A stretch of DNA of 64,000 nt from Orbilia blumenaviensis. Its lineage: Eukaryota > Ascomycota > Orbiliomycetes > Orbiliales > Orbiliaceae. Below the pieces are notes generated by a model. That model worked only from the letters and a program-made list of their open reading frames with translations, was not told the origin of the DNA and made no database searches. The position numbers were made by a program, and so were the translations under genes. The stretch covers positions 868,001-932,000 of the forward strand of contig JAVHNS010000006.1 in assembly GCA_036872755.1 (NCBI GenBank). Direction: 5' to 3'. How positions within the stretch are numbered: position 1 is the first letter of the stretch; each line of letters begins with the position of its first letter. Shown piece by piece: positions 12,299 to 23,127 of the stretch.

Positions 12299-14777
12299 GT
12301 ACCTACGGGTCCGTGTACTGCCACTATAAGGATACGTATATACCACCACCAAAGTACACCTATGTTCATGTAGGAGCTCTAAGGATAAAGCGATGAAGGG
12401 AGCGAAGGGTAGGGGGAGGCGGATATGGGGACTGGTAGTTGCTTCCACTCCCCCTTTGATCCGACTTCGGATCCTCGACATGCAGCACATATACTGCTTA
12501 AATTGTCAACTTCAAATCGAGGCGTTTTGGTGAGCTGTGCAAGATATGAATTGTATCTTATTTTATGATATCCCGAAAGCTTGGGGAAGTTAACTATGTT
12601 ACCACCTATGTACCCTAGGTAGATATGGCTTAAAGATATCGTCTTAACACGCTAAGATCTTAATCCGAAACTGGGAATACAGGGATGTAATTCATTTAGA
12701 TATCCAACTTCAAATTAAATTTGGGTTTATAACAAAATTTCAATATACTTAATAATGGAGATTAAGGGCCAATAAACATGATTCACGCCGAATTTAACGC
12801 ATTAGCCATCACTCTACAAACTTCAAAAGGGCGTCAGAGCTAACCCTATATTTAATCACTTTTAGAATCCCATGTAGCTCTAATTGACGGATGTAATCTT
12901 ATCAGATCTTATCTTAGACGTTCCCTCGAACTAGTGTACATACTGGCCGCAAGCTACCTAGGTAGCTAATCTACCAGTCCGGGGTCTCAAAAGCTTAAAG
13001 ATAAACCTTGCAGCTTGTCACATCTAAAAGTTGCATCTCCGCGGACATTCAATAGGGATAGTCTTCAAATCCACAGCCATCACAGCATGCATCTCGAACA
13101 TAAAATTTAGAAACGACGGATCGGAATTAAGGTTACTTAAAGTTAGCGATACTAATCTGCCCGATTCCATAACAATTTAAATCTTTAAACTACAGACGAT
13201 AAACGTTCTAGGACTAATATCTCAACTAAGCAAAGAGTTTATCAGAGGAGATGCTTGGATATTGGCAAAACTGTAGCCTCAATCGATCAAAGGGGGCTTC
13301 AGCGTTGCAAAATTCAATATTGCATTCTGCAATATAATTTTCGTCGGGCCGGACCGTTCTCATGCCGTAAAAATCTACAAATAGGTTTTTTTTTTCTTTT
13401 TTCTTTTTCTTCTTTCTTTCTTCTTCTTTCTATTCACTTGTAGTGGTCATAACGAAACTTTCTACGATACCTCAAAGCGGATTCCGATCGAGTAATTATC
13501 GAGTAATACCATCACTAGCCGGATCCCTTTAAAAATACGCTATCTTGAACACCAAAGGAAAATTTTTTTAACTAACCCTGGCCCTGGAATACTCCTGATT
13601 GAAGCTAGATAGTTACGACCTAAAATCAGGTACGAATATTCCCCGACAAGTGAAAAGTGCACTGTTAGCCGAGTTAGCTTACCTTGCCCCCTGCTAACGA
13701 GACCACCCCCTGCTAACTTTTGGCTGGTTGATGTCGACCAGTAGTTTCGACTTTTGTGTTGTCTGGTTCAGTACAGTATGGAGGCAACCGCCAGTAATGA
13801 TTTTATATGCATTAGCATCAAAAACACCTTTCAAACGCGTTGAAGAAACTACAAAACCTTGATGACCTAAAATGGCCAAAAAAAATGACATTCAGACGAA
13901 CCCTCGTCCGCGAGCTCTGAGGGAGGCTCTTTGATCGACAGGGTCAAGATTTGTGTTGGTGTGGTGCATTTTTTTGCCTTCCAGTCTTCCTTCGTTTATC
14001 AAGCACCTCTTGGCACCTCTTCGTAGATTGTCACGCCAAATTGTTAAAGATCTTCTGATGCAAATGTTAAAGCTTGCTCTCTGCTGCTGATGGACGTCAT
14101 TGATCATTAAATACCTAGGTAGGTACCTGGCCAATTGCAGGACTATGTTCTTTACCATACGACTATAGCTAATATTCTAGTCTAAAGATCTTGGTATAGC
14201 AGATGTTTAGGCCAACCCATTATCTAAAGCTTTCTCCTAGCAACACTTCGGCAAATTCTTCCGGTATCTTTATGAAGAGGTTGGTCGAGATCGAGTTGAT
14301 TTTACTGAAACTGCCATTACGTTCGCATATTTTCAGTTGTTACCTTTAAGATCGAAAACGGCGTTCGAGCCGTACCTTAATTATAAGGTTTATTAAATGT
14401 AGGAGGCTTTCTACATGAGCTCTAGAATATCTGGTTTTATTGTAAATGAAGAGGAACAGTCTTGTGAAAGCTGGAAAATGCCATTATCATCTTTATGGAA
14501 GTGGCTGGGCCTCGTGTTGACTAGCGGTTTAGTGGAAATGGACAACGTATATAGGCTTCCTGAGCCCATGGTGAGGCTAAAGCCCGGTTGGAGTTCTCAC
14601 ACTCGTTAGTATAACTGTAAAGCGACTACGATGGCACAATGAAATCTAAAAGTCAAGAAATATATACCCATACGAAGAGAAAATTAAGGGTTGGAAATCA
14701 TAATGAGTTATGGGGATAATTTCAGCATTAAGGGATTCTTGTTCCTAATTATTAACATTCTGAGTATCGTAGGGAAG
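12299..14777. other. Gene-poor AT-rich region
   Basis: 2.5 kb without a supportable gene. It holds a pyrimidine-rich tract at 13385-13435 and several CCTAGG-centred palindromes (for example 14113-14129). Short minus-strand frames at 13694-14158 have no recognisable content. Confidence 0.45.
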
Positions 14778-15490
14778 TTAGGCGTCGGTGGCCTTAGCTA
14801 CGTTCTTGTTGAAATCTCTCAAAAGCTGGGAGTTCCTGGTGAGTCCGTATAATTGATAGGTCATCGAACGGTAGATTTCACCTTCGGCATCTTTCACCCA
14901 TTTCCAGTCATCAAAATCCATGATATATACCCGTTGCGAATCCTCGTCCCAGAGCACACTCTGCGGAAGAATCTGCTCTAGTTGTATCCTGTATGCCCGA
15001 AGCTCCTGCAAAGTCTCCTTAAGTGCTGTCCACACTTTGTGTGTAGAATTGAAGTCCGAGAATTGATTCCAGAATATGTCCCACGGCTGCCGTTTACCTG
15101 GGCATGCGGTTTTTATGACGACGGTGCCTCCTGGGACCTTTCCCGTACTCCCGGGGGTGCAGCCAGCTGCAAGTAAGTTTGGTGTACGGGTGGCATCCTT
15201 CAAGATTTTCAAGGCTTCAATTTCTGATTCGTATCTAGGCATAATCTATGTTAGCTTTTCATCTCAATAAAGATGAATATATATACTAACGAGAAGATAT
15301 CGTCAGGAGGAAACAACTTCATAACCGCCCGCTCCGTCTTAGATCTATTAGTGCGGAAGTCCCCTTCGAAGACTGTATCGTTGTGATAACATTCTAAGTC
15401 AGCTACGAACTCGCCCACTATCTCATCGCAAGAATCGCTAGCGAATATAATGCAAATAGGGGTTTTTGAAGCTAATCCATCATCAGACAT
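14778..15490 (-). CDS. Kinase-like protein lacking catalytic residues (probable pseudokinase)
   Basis: Two exons (15287-15490, 14778-15244) around a ~42-nt intron give 223 aa from the ATG at 15490. Kinase-fold landmarks are visible: AVMKLF (ATP lysine position), RYESEIEAL (helix C glutamate), GGTVVIKTACPGKR (hinge region) and VLWDEDSQRVYIMDFDDW (metal-binding DFx position). In related fungal aminoglycoside-phosphotransferase/kinase-like proteins the catalytic loop reads HGDLxxxN just before VLWDED. Here it is LEQILPQS, so the catalytic aspartate and the asparagine are both gone. The protein is much shorter than complete kinases. It may be a non-catalytic binding protein or a decaying gene. 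A minus-strand fragment at 17324-17791 lies about 1.8 kb upstream on the same strand and might belong to the same ancestral gene. Confidence 0.6.
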
Positions 15491-15685
15491 TGCGGGAGAT
15501 TTCACTGCAGTGATGATAATTATCGATAGGCGTGATGGTATTTGCTAATAGGCGGCAGTGGGTATCGATACTAATGCGTGGCTACGGTTTTAGGTTTTAG
15601 ATTCGGATCAGCACAAGTCAGAGAGCTAAAGACCAGTAATATATATAGTTATGAACAGTTCGCCTAGGCGTATATCTGACGGAGC

Positions 15686-15752
15686 GAGGCTGGAGACCTC
15701 TGAGATAATATAGAGAGGGATCAGAGAGATCTACAGCTGATTTCTAACAATA
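15686..15752 (+). repeat. Dispersed repeat, copy 1
   Basis: About 67 bp (starting gaggctggagacctctgaga) align along their whole length, at roughly three-quarters identity by eye, with 55773-55838 in the same orientation. Both contain GGAGAT-TACAGCT and CTAACA near the end. Probably a fragment of an old mobile element or of a low-copy genomic repeat. Confidence 0.5.
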
Positions 15753-17115
15753 TCTCTCACAACGCAAGCGGAAGCACCGGTTCAGAAGGATGCCTAATAT
15801 ACAAGCCTAACTTAAAGTTCAGAATCTCATGGAAAGCTGCAAGCTGCAGTTACTCCCTCAACACTTGAAATCCGTGACTCTCCCCATCAATTTGTATACG
15901 AGGCCGTTCTCTACCAAAAGGAAACGCCTAAGCCACGTTTGGAAAGGACAAGTTCAAGCTTTGGAAGAAGATATTAGCCATGAATTTCGGATCTGGCGAG
16001 CCAGCGGCATTAGGAACTAATTACCTAGTTAGTATGCTGGCCACTCCCAGGATCCTTAGACGCCGCTCAGGTCCAACCATCGATGATAAAACGCCGATGC
16101 TCTTTCTACCTATCGTCGGTCTGGGTTCCCTTGACCGCGAGGATTGCCGAACTTCTCAAGTTAGCTTTTCTATTCCGAACTTCAAACGCCTATTAGTGTC
16201 AACCCCATGGACTCACTAAGATTTTAGACGGGGACACGTCGGGATAGATGTGCCCTGGTTGGCCATTCTCCTCCGCTTTGGTGAGAAGGCTCAGGAAGGA
16301 CAGATAACACTCCCTTAGTGAAGGGTTTACCTGGGAATGGAAAACCAGGACCGACACACGGATGAGAGTTATCGGGCATACAGTGGAGATCAGCTCAGGT
16401 ATATAGGTAGGTACTGTGAACCGAAAGTGCTACATGGCACCAAACCACACAAACCACACTCTCCAGGTTCACAACTGGTGCGGTGAGGGTGGAGTTTGGA
16501 GCTTCACCCGAACCAGTTCGCAGCGATGGCGGAATCGGGGAGTTGTCCGCTGGGGCACAAGGAGTTGATTGGTCTTGTACAAGGACTCGAGTTGATATCT
16601 GACGGCTCTGGTTACTTCGAGTACGAATATTTTCAATAAGCACAATTTCTAACAGTTGAGGGTGAGGAAAAAGAAGATGAGGAGGAAGGAAAGGAAGACG
16701 GAAATTTTCCGGGGGATTTTATTCGAAAGTTCTGAAGTTTATTTTGATTGAATTTTCATATTTTTTTTTTTTTTTTTCGTATTTTCTGACTTTTGTTCTG
16801 TTTATCGGTATAAGATCTTTCCGCGATCTTCCTTCAGCTACGTATCCAAGACACCAAATCTTGAATACTTGTCGTGACCAGTGCTGTTCACAGCTATAGC
16901 TTCCCCGAGTCCCGCCCGCAGGTACCTAGGTACCTAGGTAGGTACTAACGAGAATAGGTAGTTTTTGGGTTTAAAAGGTTATGAGCCTATGCTCTTTGTT
17001 AAGTGTTTGAGGCTTAGTCTTCGGATTGGGCTAGGTACCTACTCTATCTGCCCAAATCATTATTATTCTGCAGAATGAATCAACCTTATTTATAACGCAT
17101 TTAAGTTGTCCAACA

Positions 17116-17219
17116 GTAATATTTGGATCGCCGGCTGTTGCGGTGACTGGGTCTTATACTCCTTAGTACCTACCTAGGTAGTATTTGGATTGTTGATTGT
17201 TATGGTGACTAGGCTCTAT
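17116..17219 (+). repeat. Degenerate tandem duplication with transition-biased differences
   Basis: Copies at about 17116-17157 and 17178-17219 both begin gta-tatttggat. The differences are almost all C/T or G/A: for example cgccggctgttgcggtgact against tgttgattgttatggtgact. This is the pattern left by repeat-induced point mutation. Confidence 0.5.
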
Positions 17220-17250
17220 CCTCATACATATAAATACTTGAATATCTTTT

Positions 17251-17300
17251 CAAGGGGGAGTGTCAGGTATATAGTGGAGATCACCTGTTTAGGTATATAC
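17251..17300 (+). other. Purine tract and possible LTR start
   Basis: caagggggag is followed directly by tgtcaggtatatagtggaga. In Ty1/copia elements a polypurine tract of this type sits directly before a 3' LTR beginning TGT. The phrase agtggagatca followed by aggtatat occurs again at 16383-16402. No coding remnant of a retroelement is visible nearby, so this is only suggestive. Confidence 0.25.
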
Positions 17301-17323
17301 CAGGTAGGTTAGATATCTACGAC

Positions 17324-17791
17324 TTAACAAGAGCTACACCGCTTCTCTTCAAAAAAAAGAGAAAAAAAGACTGTCCCCTTTAACGCGGTAAAGACCCCGT
17401 ACCGCGAATCAGTTGCTTTAATATATCTCACAATTTGCTCTTCTCGTGCTCGCCATCAGCACAGTTTTATGCTATTTTATATATTTAAGCAGCCACACAT
17501 ACCAAGCCACTTTCCGAGTTGATCTCTTGTCGTAATATCCCGGATACCCAGATCTTCTAGATCCAGGATCCAAGGAGTCTTAAGTTCGATGGGAGCTAGG
17601 AGCCGCATAACCCTACAATCCCGTGTTTTAAAAACCACCATTTCCGGGGTATCTCGAAGGTCGGCCGCACAAGCACTGGCACACACCTTGGGTCTCCGAA
17701 AAGAATGCCTTCTACATAGGTAGATTAACCTCTGTCGGGGCCCCTGGTCCCCCAGTGGCTCGTCGGACAAACTCTTGGTGAATGATGCCAT
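17324..17791 (-). CDS. Fragment with ELKTPW motif (PD-(D/E)xK-like segment of fungal orphan proteins)
   Basis: Predicted exons 17503-17791 and 17324-17439 give 134 aa from ATG 17791. The first exon reads DCRVMRLLAPIELKTPWILD and ends GKWL at a GTATGT donor; the second starts EQIVRYI and contains SRYGVFTALKGTVFF. The order E-x-KTPW, then GQ..-YM-like helix, then RYGVxT and TVFF recurs in large fungal proteins where a nuclease-like (D/E)xK core precedes other domains. Only that core is present here, so it is probably a remnant. Another frame upstream (around 17720-17880) also reads like protein, which hints at a frameshift. The kinase-like remnant at 14778-15490 follows on the same strand. Confidence 0.4.
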
Positions 17792-19087
17792 TCAATGGCT
17801 CCACCACCAGCTCCACAGCCTTAAAATTGGTGCCCTCCTCCTGGCCGATGGCGTAGAAGTGAGGCCCACTTTTATTCTTTTAAAATAACCGTATATCATA
17901 AAGTTTTTATTATGGTTTAAATATATATTAAGCACTGGAAGCATTATTAAGATAATAAAGTTTAAAAAATGAATAAAGTATTGAGCTTGTTCTAAATTTG
18001 GTTTTTTCCGTGGTTTTGATATGTCTGTTGGGGTCCGAAAATAGCGCCGTATCCAGGCTTTGTGGTAGTTTTGATCGAGTAACAGAAACCCATTTCAGGA
18101 ACCTTGATATGTCGGTCTTCGCCGCAAACCGGGCGAAATGCTGAAGAAACGGTGACAATAAAAAAAAAAAACACACACAGCAGGGTCCGCTTCTAGCCTT
18201 TGATTCTACGATTCGCTAGATCCAGTTGCATCCGCATTTTTCATGCCTAAAAACATCGGAAAGGCGTAAGGAACTCGGTTTTCGCAAGGGTGTCTTAGTG
18301 AATCCAACGTTTTCAGATGTCACTTTGATAACCCTGCAGAACAAAAAGATAAGGGAAACTATCAATTGATATCGAGTAAGAATGGAATCACAACCTCCCG
18401 AATCGTAGAACGAAATACCCTAACCAAATCGCGATCTTGGAGATCAGTGAGAACTATCCTAAGCTTCCTTAGTAAAAACTAAGAACTGAGGCAAGTGCTG
18501 GGCGAATTGGTTCTCGATCGCAGGATTATCGCCGACATGCAGCTGCACTTACTCGATACGCTTCCGTAGATGCCAATCCCAAGGAAACCGAGAAGCTTGG
18601 GCCGAACTACAGGCCCCAGCCAGCATTCCTAGCTGCTGGCTCAGTTCTTTCCGTCAAGCAAGCTACTAACCTTATCACCCATAGCCTATCAGCGGCATTA
18701 GCCATCCCACGCTGCATTCGCAAAAGTGACGGCCACCGCGGAATCTAAAGCACTGATAACGAGAACTCATGTATAAAGCCTTCATGCACCCCACAAAACG
18801 ACCCTTTCATCCCGCCCCAGAAAAAGCCGGATTTTCAATTTAAATTGCATTATTCCCCCGCATTTTGAATATTGCACCTGGATATACCATCTGTTCAAAT
18901 TCCGGATCTTTCAACAAAAACCCCGCGATCCAACACAAGTATTTCGAGCTTCCTGTCAAAGAGCCCTGGAATCCGATAGGTGTTTTCTGGACCTTCTTCG
19001 GATATCTATATATTCAAGGGTAAAGATTAGCTGATTGGACAGCATTGCACAAAGGAGTCCTGGTCAGGTCATACAGTGCCCAATTTC

Positions 19088-19093
19088 TTATCT
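19088..19093 (-). promoter_or_regulatory. GATAAG site upstream of allantoinase
   Basis: CTTATC on the plus strand (GATAAG on the minus), about 440 bp before the allantoinase ATG. GATA factors of the AreA/NIT2 type bind HGATAR and activate purine-catabolism genes when preferred nitrogen is scarce. A hexamer is common by chance, so this is an inference. Confidence 0.4.
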
Positions 19094-19177
19094 CAAGGGC
19101 CAGCTTTGCCCCCAACAGGGCCACCATCGTCGACACGTTTTGGGGGCGCTCGTCTAGCGTGCATGGAGTAGTGTGGT

Positions 19178-19183
19178 CTTATC
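19178..19183 (-). promoter_or_regulatory. Second GATAAG site upstream of allantoinase
   Basis: CTTATC on the plus strand, 90 bp downstream of the first site and about 350 bp before the ATG. Paired GATA sites in the same promoter are the usual arrangement for AreA/NIT2 targets. Confidence 0.4.
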
Positions 19184-19535
19184 TCTGAAACTTTCCGAAC
19201 CAAAACGTGGGATCTATCCGAGGAACCGCGAAGAGCTCAAAGAGTTAAATAGAGCAGGAGCGAAAAAAAAAAAGTCGAAGCTCGCCAGTCCGAAGCTTAT
19301 ATTAAGGTCCCGAAGAGAATATTTTCTCATTGCTGAATACTGAATTGCAACTACGACTCAGTCAGCACACATCCCACGATACTGTTACCTATACCATCAT
19401 TTGTTGGAATTAATAAAGCTGCACCTCAATCGATCGAACTTGCTTCTAATCTTTTCTTTCCGGATCGAGCTGCCCGTTACACAACGCACGCATTACCTCG
19501 ACAACACATACCAAGACCTTCGTATTCCCGTAGTC

Positions 19536-21267
19536 ATGGAGTCCTCCACGAAGACAGTTCTCGCATCCTCGAATGCCATTATCAATGGCAAACTTACCCC
19601 CGCCACAATTTTAATATCCCCTTCCACTGGAAAAATCACCAATGTATACACCGAACTCCTACCCGAGAGCTCATTCCCCACGGGAACTGTATACAAGGAT
19701 TACTCGCCAAAGGTTCTAATGCCAGGGCTAGTGGACGCCCATGTGCACCTCAATGAACCCGGTTGGAGAACGGAGTGGGAGGGCTTCGAGACAGGTACCA
19801 GGGCTGCGGCATTTGGCGGTGTGACAACAGTAGTAGATATGCCTCTCAACGCTATCCCGCCAACAACAACAGTTGAGAACCTGCATTTGAAGGTTAATGC
19901 AGCGAGGGGTCAATGTTGGGTTGATGTTGGCTTCTATGGTGGTGTTATTCCAGGAAATGATGGTGATCTAAGGGATTTAGTGAGAGAGGGTGTTCGAGGC
20001 TTCAAATGTTTCTTGATCGACTCTGGTGTAGGTTCAATATCCTTCGAAATCGAGGCATGTGTAATGATGCTAATGCATAGTGCAGGTGGAAGAGTTCCCA
20101 GCTGTGTCGACAGAAGACATTGCAAAAGCGATGACAGCATTGAAGGATGAGGATACACTGCTTATGTTCCACGCCGAAAAGCTGCCACCAATTTCGGTAA
20201 GCATCTTGACCTTTCCCATCATAGCGGCTAGTCATTAATAACGAAAATAGATGTCGGTTGGTGACGCCGTCTTGCATGGTGATGCACCGCTAGCACCAAC
20301 TGGTCCATTAGAATCATACTCAACTTTCCTTGCGTCCCGCCCACCAGCATTCGAAACATACGCGCTGGCCGAAATCATCAACTCTGCACCAGTTGCACCA
20401 AATCTCCCTCTGCACATTGTCCATCTTTCTGCCGTTCAATGCTTGCCCATGTTGAAAGAAGCGCAAGAGAAAGGTGTTAAACTCACAGCTGAAACATGCT
20501 TCCACTATCTCGCGTTGGCAGCCGAGGATATTAAAGATGGTGACACAAGGCACAAATGCTGCCCTCCGATCCGAGAGAAAGCGAACTCTGACGGTCTGTG
20601 GGATGCCTTGAAGGATGGGCTGATCACAACAGTGGTCAGCGACCATTCGCCATGCACACCAAACCTGAAGCTCGTCGGCGGTGGCGATTTCTTCCAGGCC
20701 TGGGGCGGAATTAGCACCGTTGGTCTAGGACTGAGCGTTCTGTGGACTGAGGGTAAGAAGCGCGGCGTGGACTTGGTCCAAATCAGCAAGTGGACATCAG
20801 AGGAAACCGCGAGGCAGGTCGGTCTGCTGGGTAGGAAAGGCAAAATCGCGGTCGGCTATGATGCGGATATTTGCGTTTTCGACCCAGAAACTAGCTTCAA
20901 GGTATGTTGCCCTATAAACGGAAGAAGGCCATAACTATATGATATAGATTGGACCCCGCGCTAACAATGCATATTATAGGTCACAACGTCTGAAATGCAC
21001 TTCAAGAATAAGATCACACCGTATGAAGACAAGGTTCTCGACGGGATAGTCTGCGAGACTTGGCTCCGCGGCAAGCAGATCTACTCAAAGGATGTCGGCT
21101 TTGACGAGGCTGCCGGTCCGCTTGGAGTTTTACTGTTGGAGAAGAGGCAACAAGAGAACGCGAACGAGACAGTTCCTATCATGACAACCTTGAGCAAGAG
21201 TAGCGAAGACATTAGTACTTCGAGCCTAAATGCCGCTGGTACAGTTCTGGAAGTGATCCCAAATTAG
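19536..21267 (+). CDS. Allantoinase
   Basis: Four exons (19536-20027, 20086-20196, 20251-20901, 20980-21267) encode 513 aa. All metal ligands of the cyclic amidohydrolase family are visible: DAHVHLNEPG (H69, H71), the lysine to be carboxylated in FKCFLIDSG (K157), FHAE (H193), HIVHLS (H259) and SDHSPC (D333). The order and motifs fit allantoinase, which opens the ring of allantoin to allantoate in purine breakdown. Dihydropyrimidinase and dihydroorotase share the fold, but SDHSPC and KCCPPIR favour allantoinase. The ATG at 19536 lies just before a standard N-terminus; an upstream frame extension from 19401 lacks support. The C-terminal ~40 residues are low-complexity. Two GATA sites upstream suggest nitrogen-catabolite control. 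Confidence 0.92.
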
Positions 21268-23127
21268 ATAGTGATAATGAGATAGATGTAGCCCTTGAGC
21301 ACCCTGTTGTACATATGGTTGGAGTTATCCGGCGATCTATTGCTGTTTTTTTTTTTTTTTTTTGTAGAGCGGAGCAAAGCAAAAGCGGTGTCTTCCGCAT
21401 GAAGAGTTAATATCGATATCCCTGACTTGCCCCTGGTGTATGTATATAATTGTGTATTATACAATGACGAAACTATATTATGATAGGTTGACTATACGAC
21501 TAGGTTAACGTTGTAATTATGTTGGCAAAGAAGCTGTGGAACCGTGCCACGGGACTGCAACTGCGATCTACGTAACGTAACCTCCGCGTGACAATTCAGC
21601 AAACGCTCCTCCTGTGTAACATAGACTCTACAGACTGTTTAGGATTCCTTCAGCCTTCAATTTCCAACATTGTTAGCAATAACATTGCATTGGCAATTAA
21701 TGAAGTGCTCCTGAATGCCGGTTGGAAAGGCATCGTATGCATAATTCAATTCTCCACAGTTATCAAGTATTTGGTATCACATGCCATGATGCTGGGTTGT
21801 TTTCACCCACGGCCATGGTTCTGTACAGCCTGTGTTGGTTGGTACCCCCTCGCGGATCGAGCTAGGGCCACAACTTGGCCAAAGTTGGTATCGCAATCCC
21901 GGGTCCCAAGATATATCAGTGAAGTGCTTGATCCCCCCAACTTATTACACTGCTTATCAAGCAAGGGAAGGGAAAAAAAGCTCAAATTTCCACCGCCGTT
22001 CCGATCTGTATGTAAGTACGTTGGATGACCTGCATGTCCGGTCCTGCCCTGGCGGTTAGGTACCTCTCAAAGAACCTGCAAGCCTCAAGAACGCCAACAG
22101 CTCCACCTGCGAGAGTCAATGGGGCATCACATTGTGATATCGCGATCTTTGTTCGATCTAGATAGCGCATCCGGGGGTATCATCCATAGCATATCTCCCT
22201 TATCCGAAAAGTTTTTCCTTTGCCTAGATGAATTAAATGCGGCCATCGCGGAACGTGCGTTTGGTTGCATAAAAACTCAGAAGCTCCGGAGAGCCGTGCC
22301 ATCCGCCCCCCCATCCCTCCAGTTGGTCTTGGAAGCTAACAAGCTCGAGCTAGAACAGATGAGCATCGAGGGTTACGATTTCGGGCATAGCGCCGTAGTT
22401 ACTCGGTACTCGGGACGAGCTACTTCCTTGGATCCACAGCTATCTTTTTTTGAAGACTAGAACCCTGAGCATAAGCTTCAACAGTTTTGGACTGAGACCC
22501 CAGCTAAGGGGTGGTGTATTCGGTGAATACGAATGCGGTACGTTATCGAAATTCAGCCCCCCCGTCCTTACGGATTCAAATCAGGAGGGAGACAAGTAAT
22601 CGGCAAATGCGAATGAACAGTCGATGTCTCCCGTCAATGCAATGGGGATATCCCAAAATTAGTAAAATTGACAGCTTGATTCGCGGACCCTTGCTCGCGG
22701 ACCCCAGTCCTTGGCAGGGCTTGGGTGTTGCGGGACGCCCAAAGGCAAGCAACCCTGACCTGCAGCTGCGATGTGTAGCTCGAACCTCTCACCGCGATGA
22801 GGGAGCTAGGGTTAGGAACCAGAGCTAAGATCCATGACTTTAAGGGGGGCGAGGCGACAGGATGCATGTTCGGGTCTCGAAATGGGTTCGCCCTCCTCAC
22901 CGGTCCGGGATCGTATCGCGGTTCGCAAAGGAAAGGAGCTTGCGTGTGTGCATAGTAGTGGCGTTTTGGGTTCAAAAGGAGGTCGTTGTCCTCGGCACTG
23001 GTTGGTGAATTGGCCTTTTTCTTCTCTAACTTGCAGATAGGTAGTAGCTATCTTTGACTATAGCTTCTAGTCCAGGAAATCACCAACATTGAATTCATCA
23101 TCATCTTTCATTCTCACATCGCCAAAA
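21268..23127. other. Intergenic region, no gene seen
   Basis: 1.86 kb with an oligo-T tract at 21345-21363. Plus-strand frames at 21588-22460 and 22511-22828 have no recognisable motifs, and the GC-rich part at 22680-22930 lacks clear coding structure. Confidence 0.4.

Larger units (their letters stand above)
15491..17323. other. Repeat-bearing spacer between two minus-strand remnants
   Basis: No gene supported. It contains a copy of a dispersed repeat (15686-15752), an oligo-T tract near 16760, several TACCTAGGTA-type palindromes (16921-16945, 17165-17180), a degenerate tandem duplication (17116-17219) and a purine tract followed by TGTCAGG (17251-17267). The plus-strand frames at 15829-16219 have no recognisable content. 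Confidence 0.4.
17792..19535. other. Spacer and promoter region of the allantoinase gene
   Basis: 1.7 kb with no supported gene. The first part is AT-rich; the last 500 bp upstream of 19536 hold two GATAAG-type sites and an oligo-A run at 19265-19273. Minus-strand frames at 17928-18176 look non-coding. Confidence 0.4.

Noticed and set aside
13694..14158. Two short minus-strand frames
   Set aside because: One has an ATG but neither has motifs or splice partners, and the region is AT-rich spacer.
22805..22820. TAGGGTTAGG telomere-like word
   Set aside because: A single copy inside the chromosome arm, no array.
21588..22828. Candidate genes upstream of the glycosyltransferase
   Set aside because: Frames lack ATG context, domains and splice support; the composition looks random.
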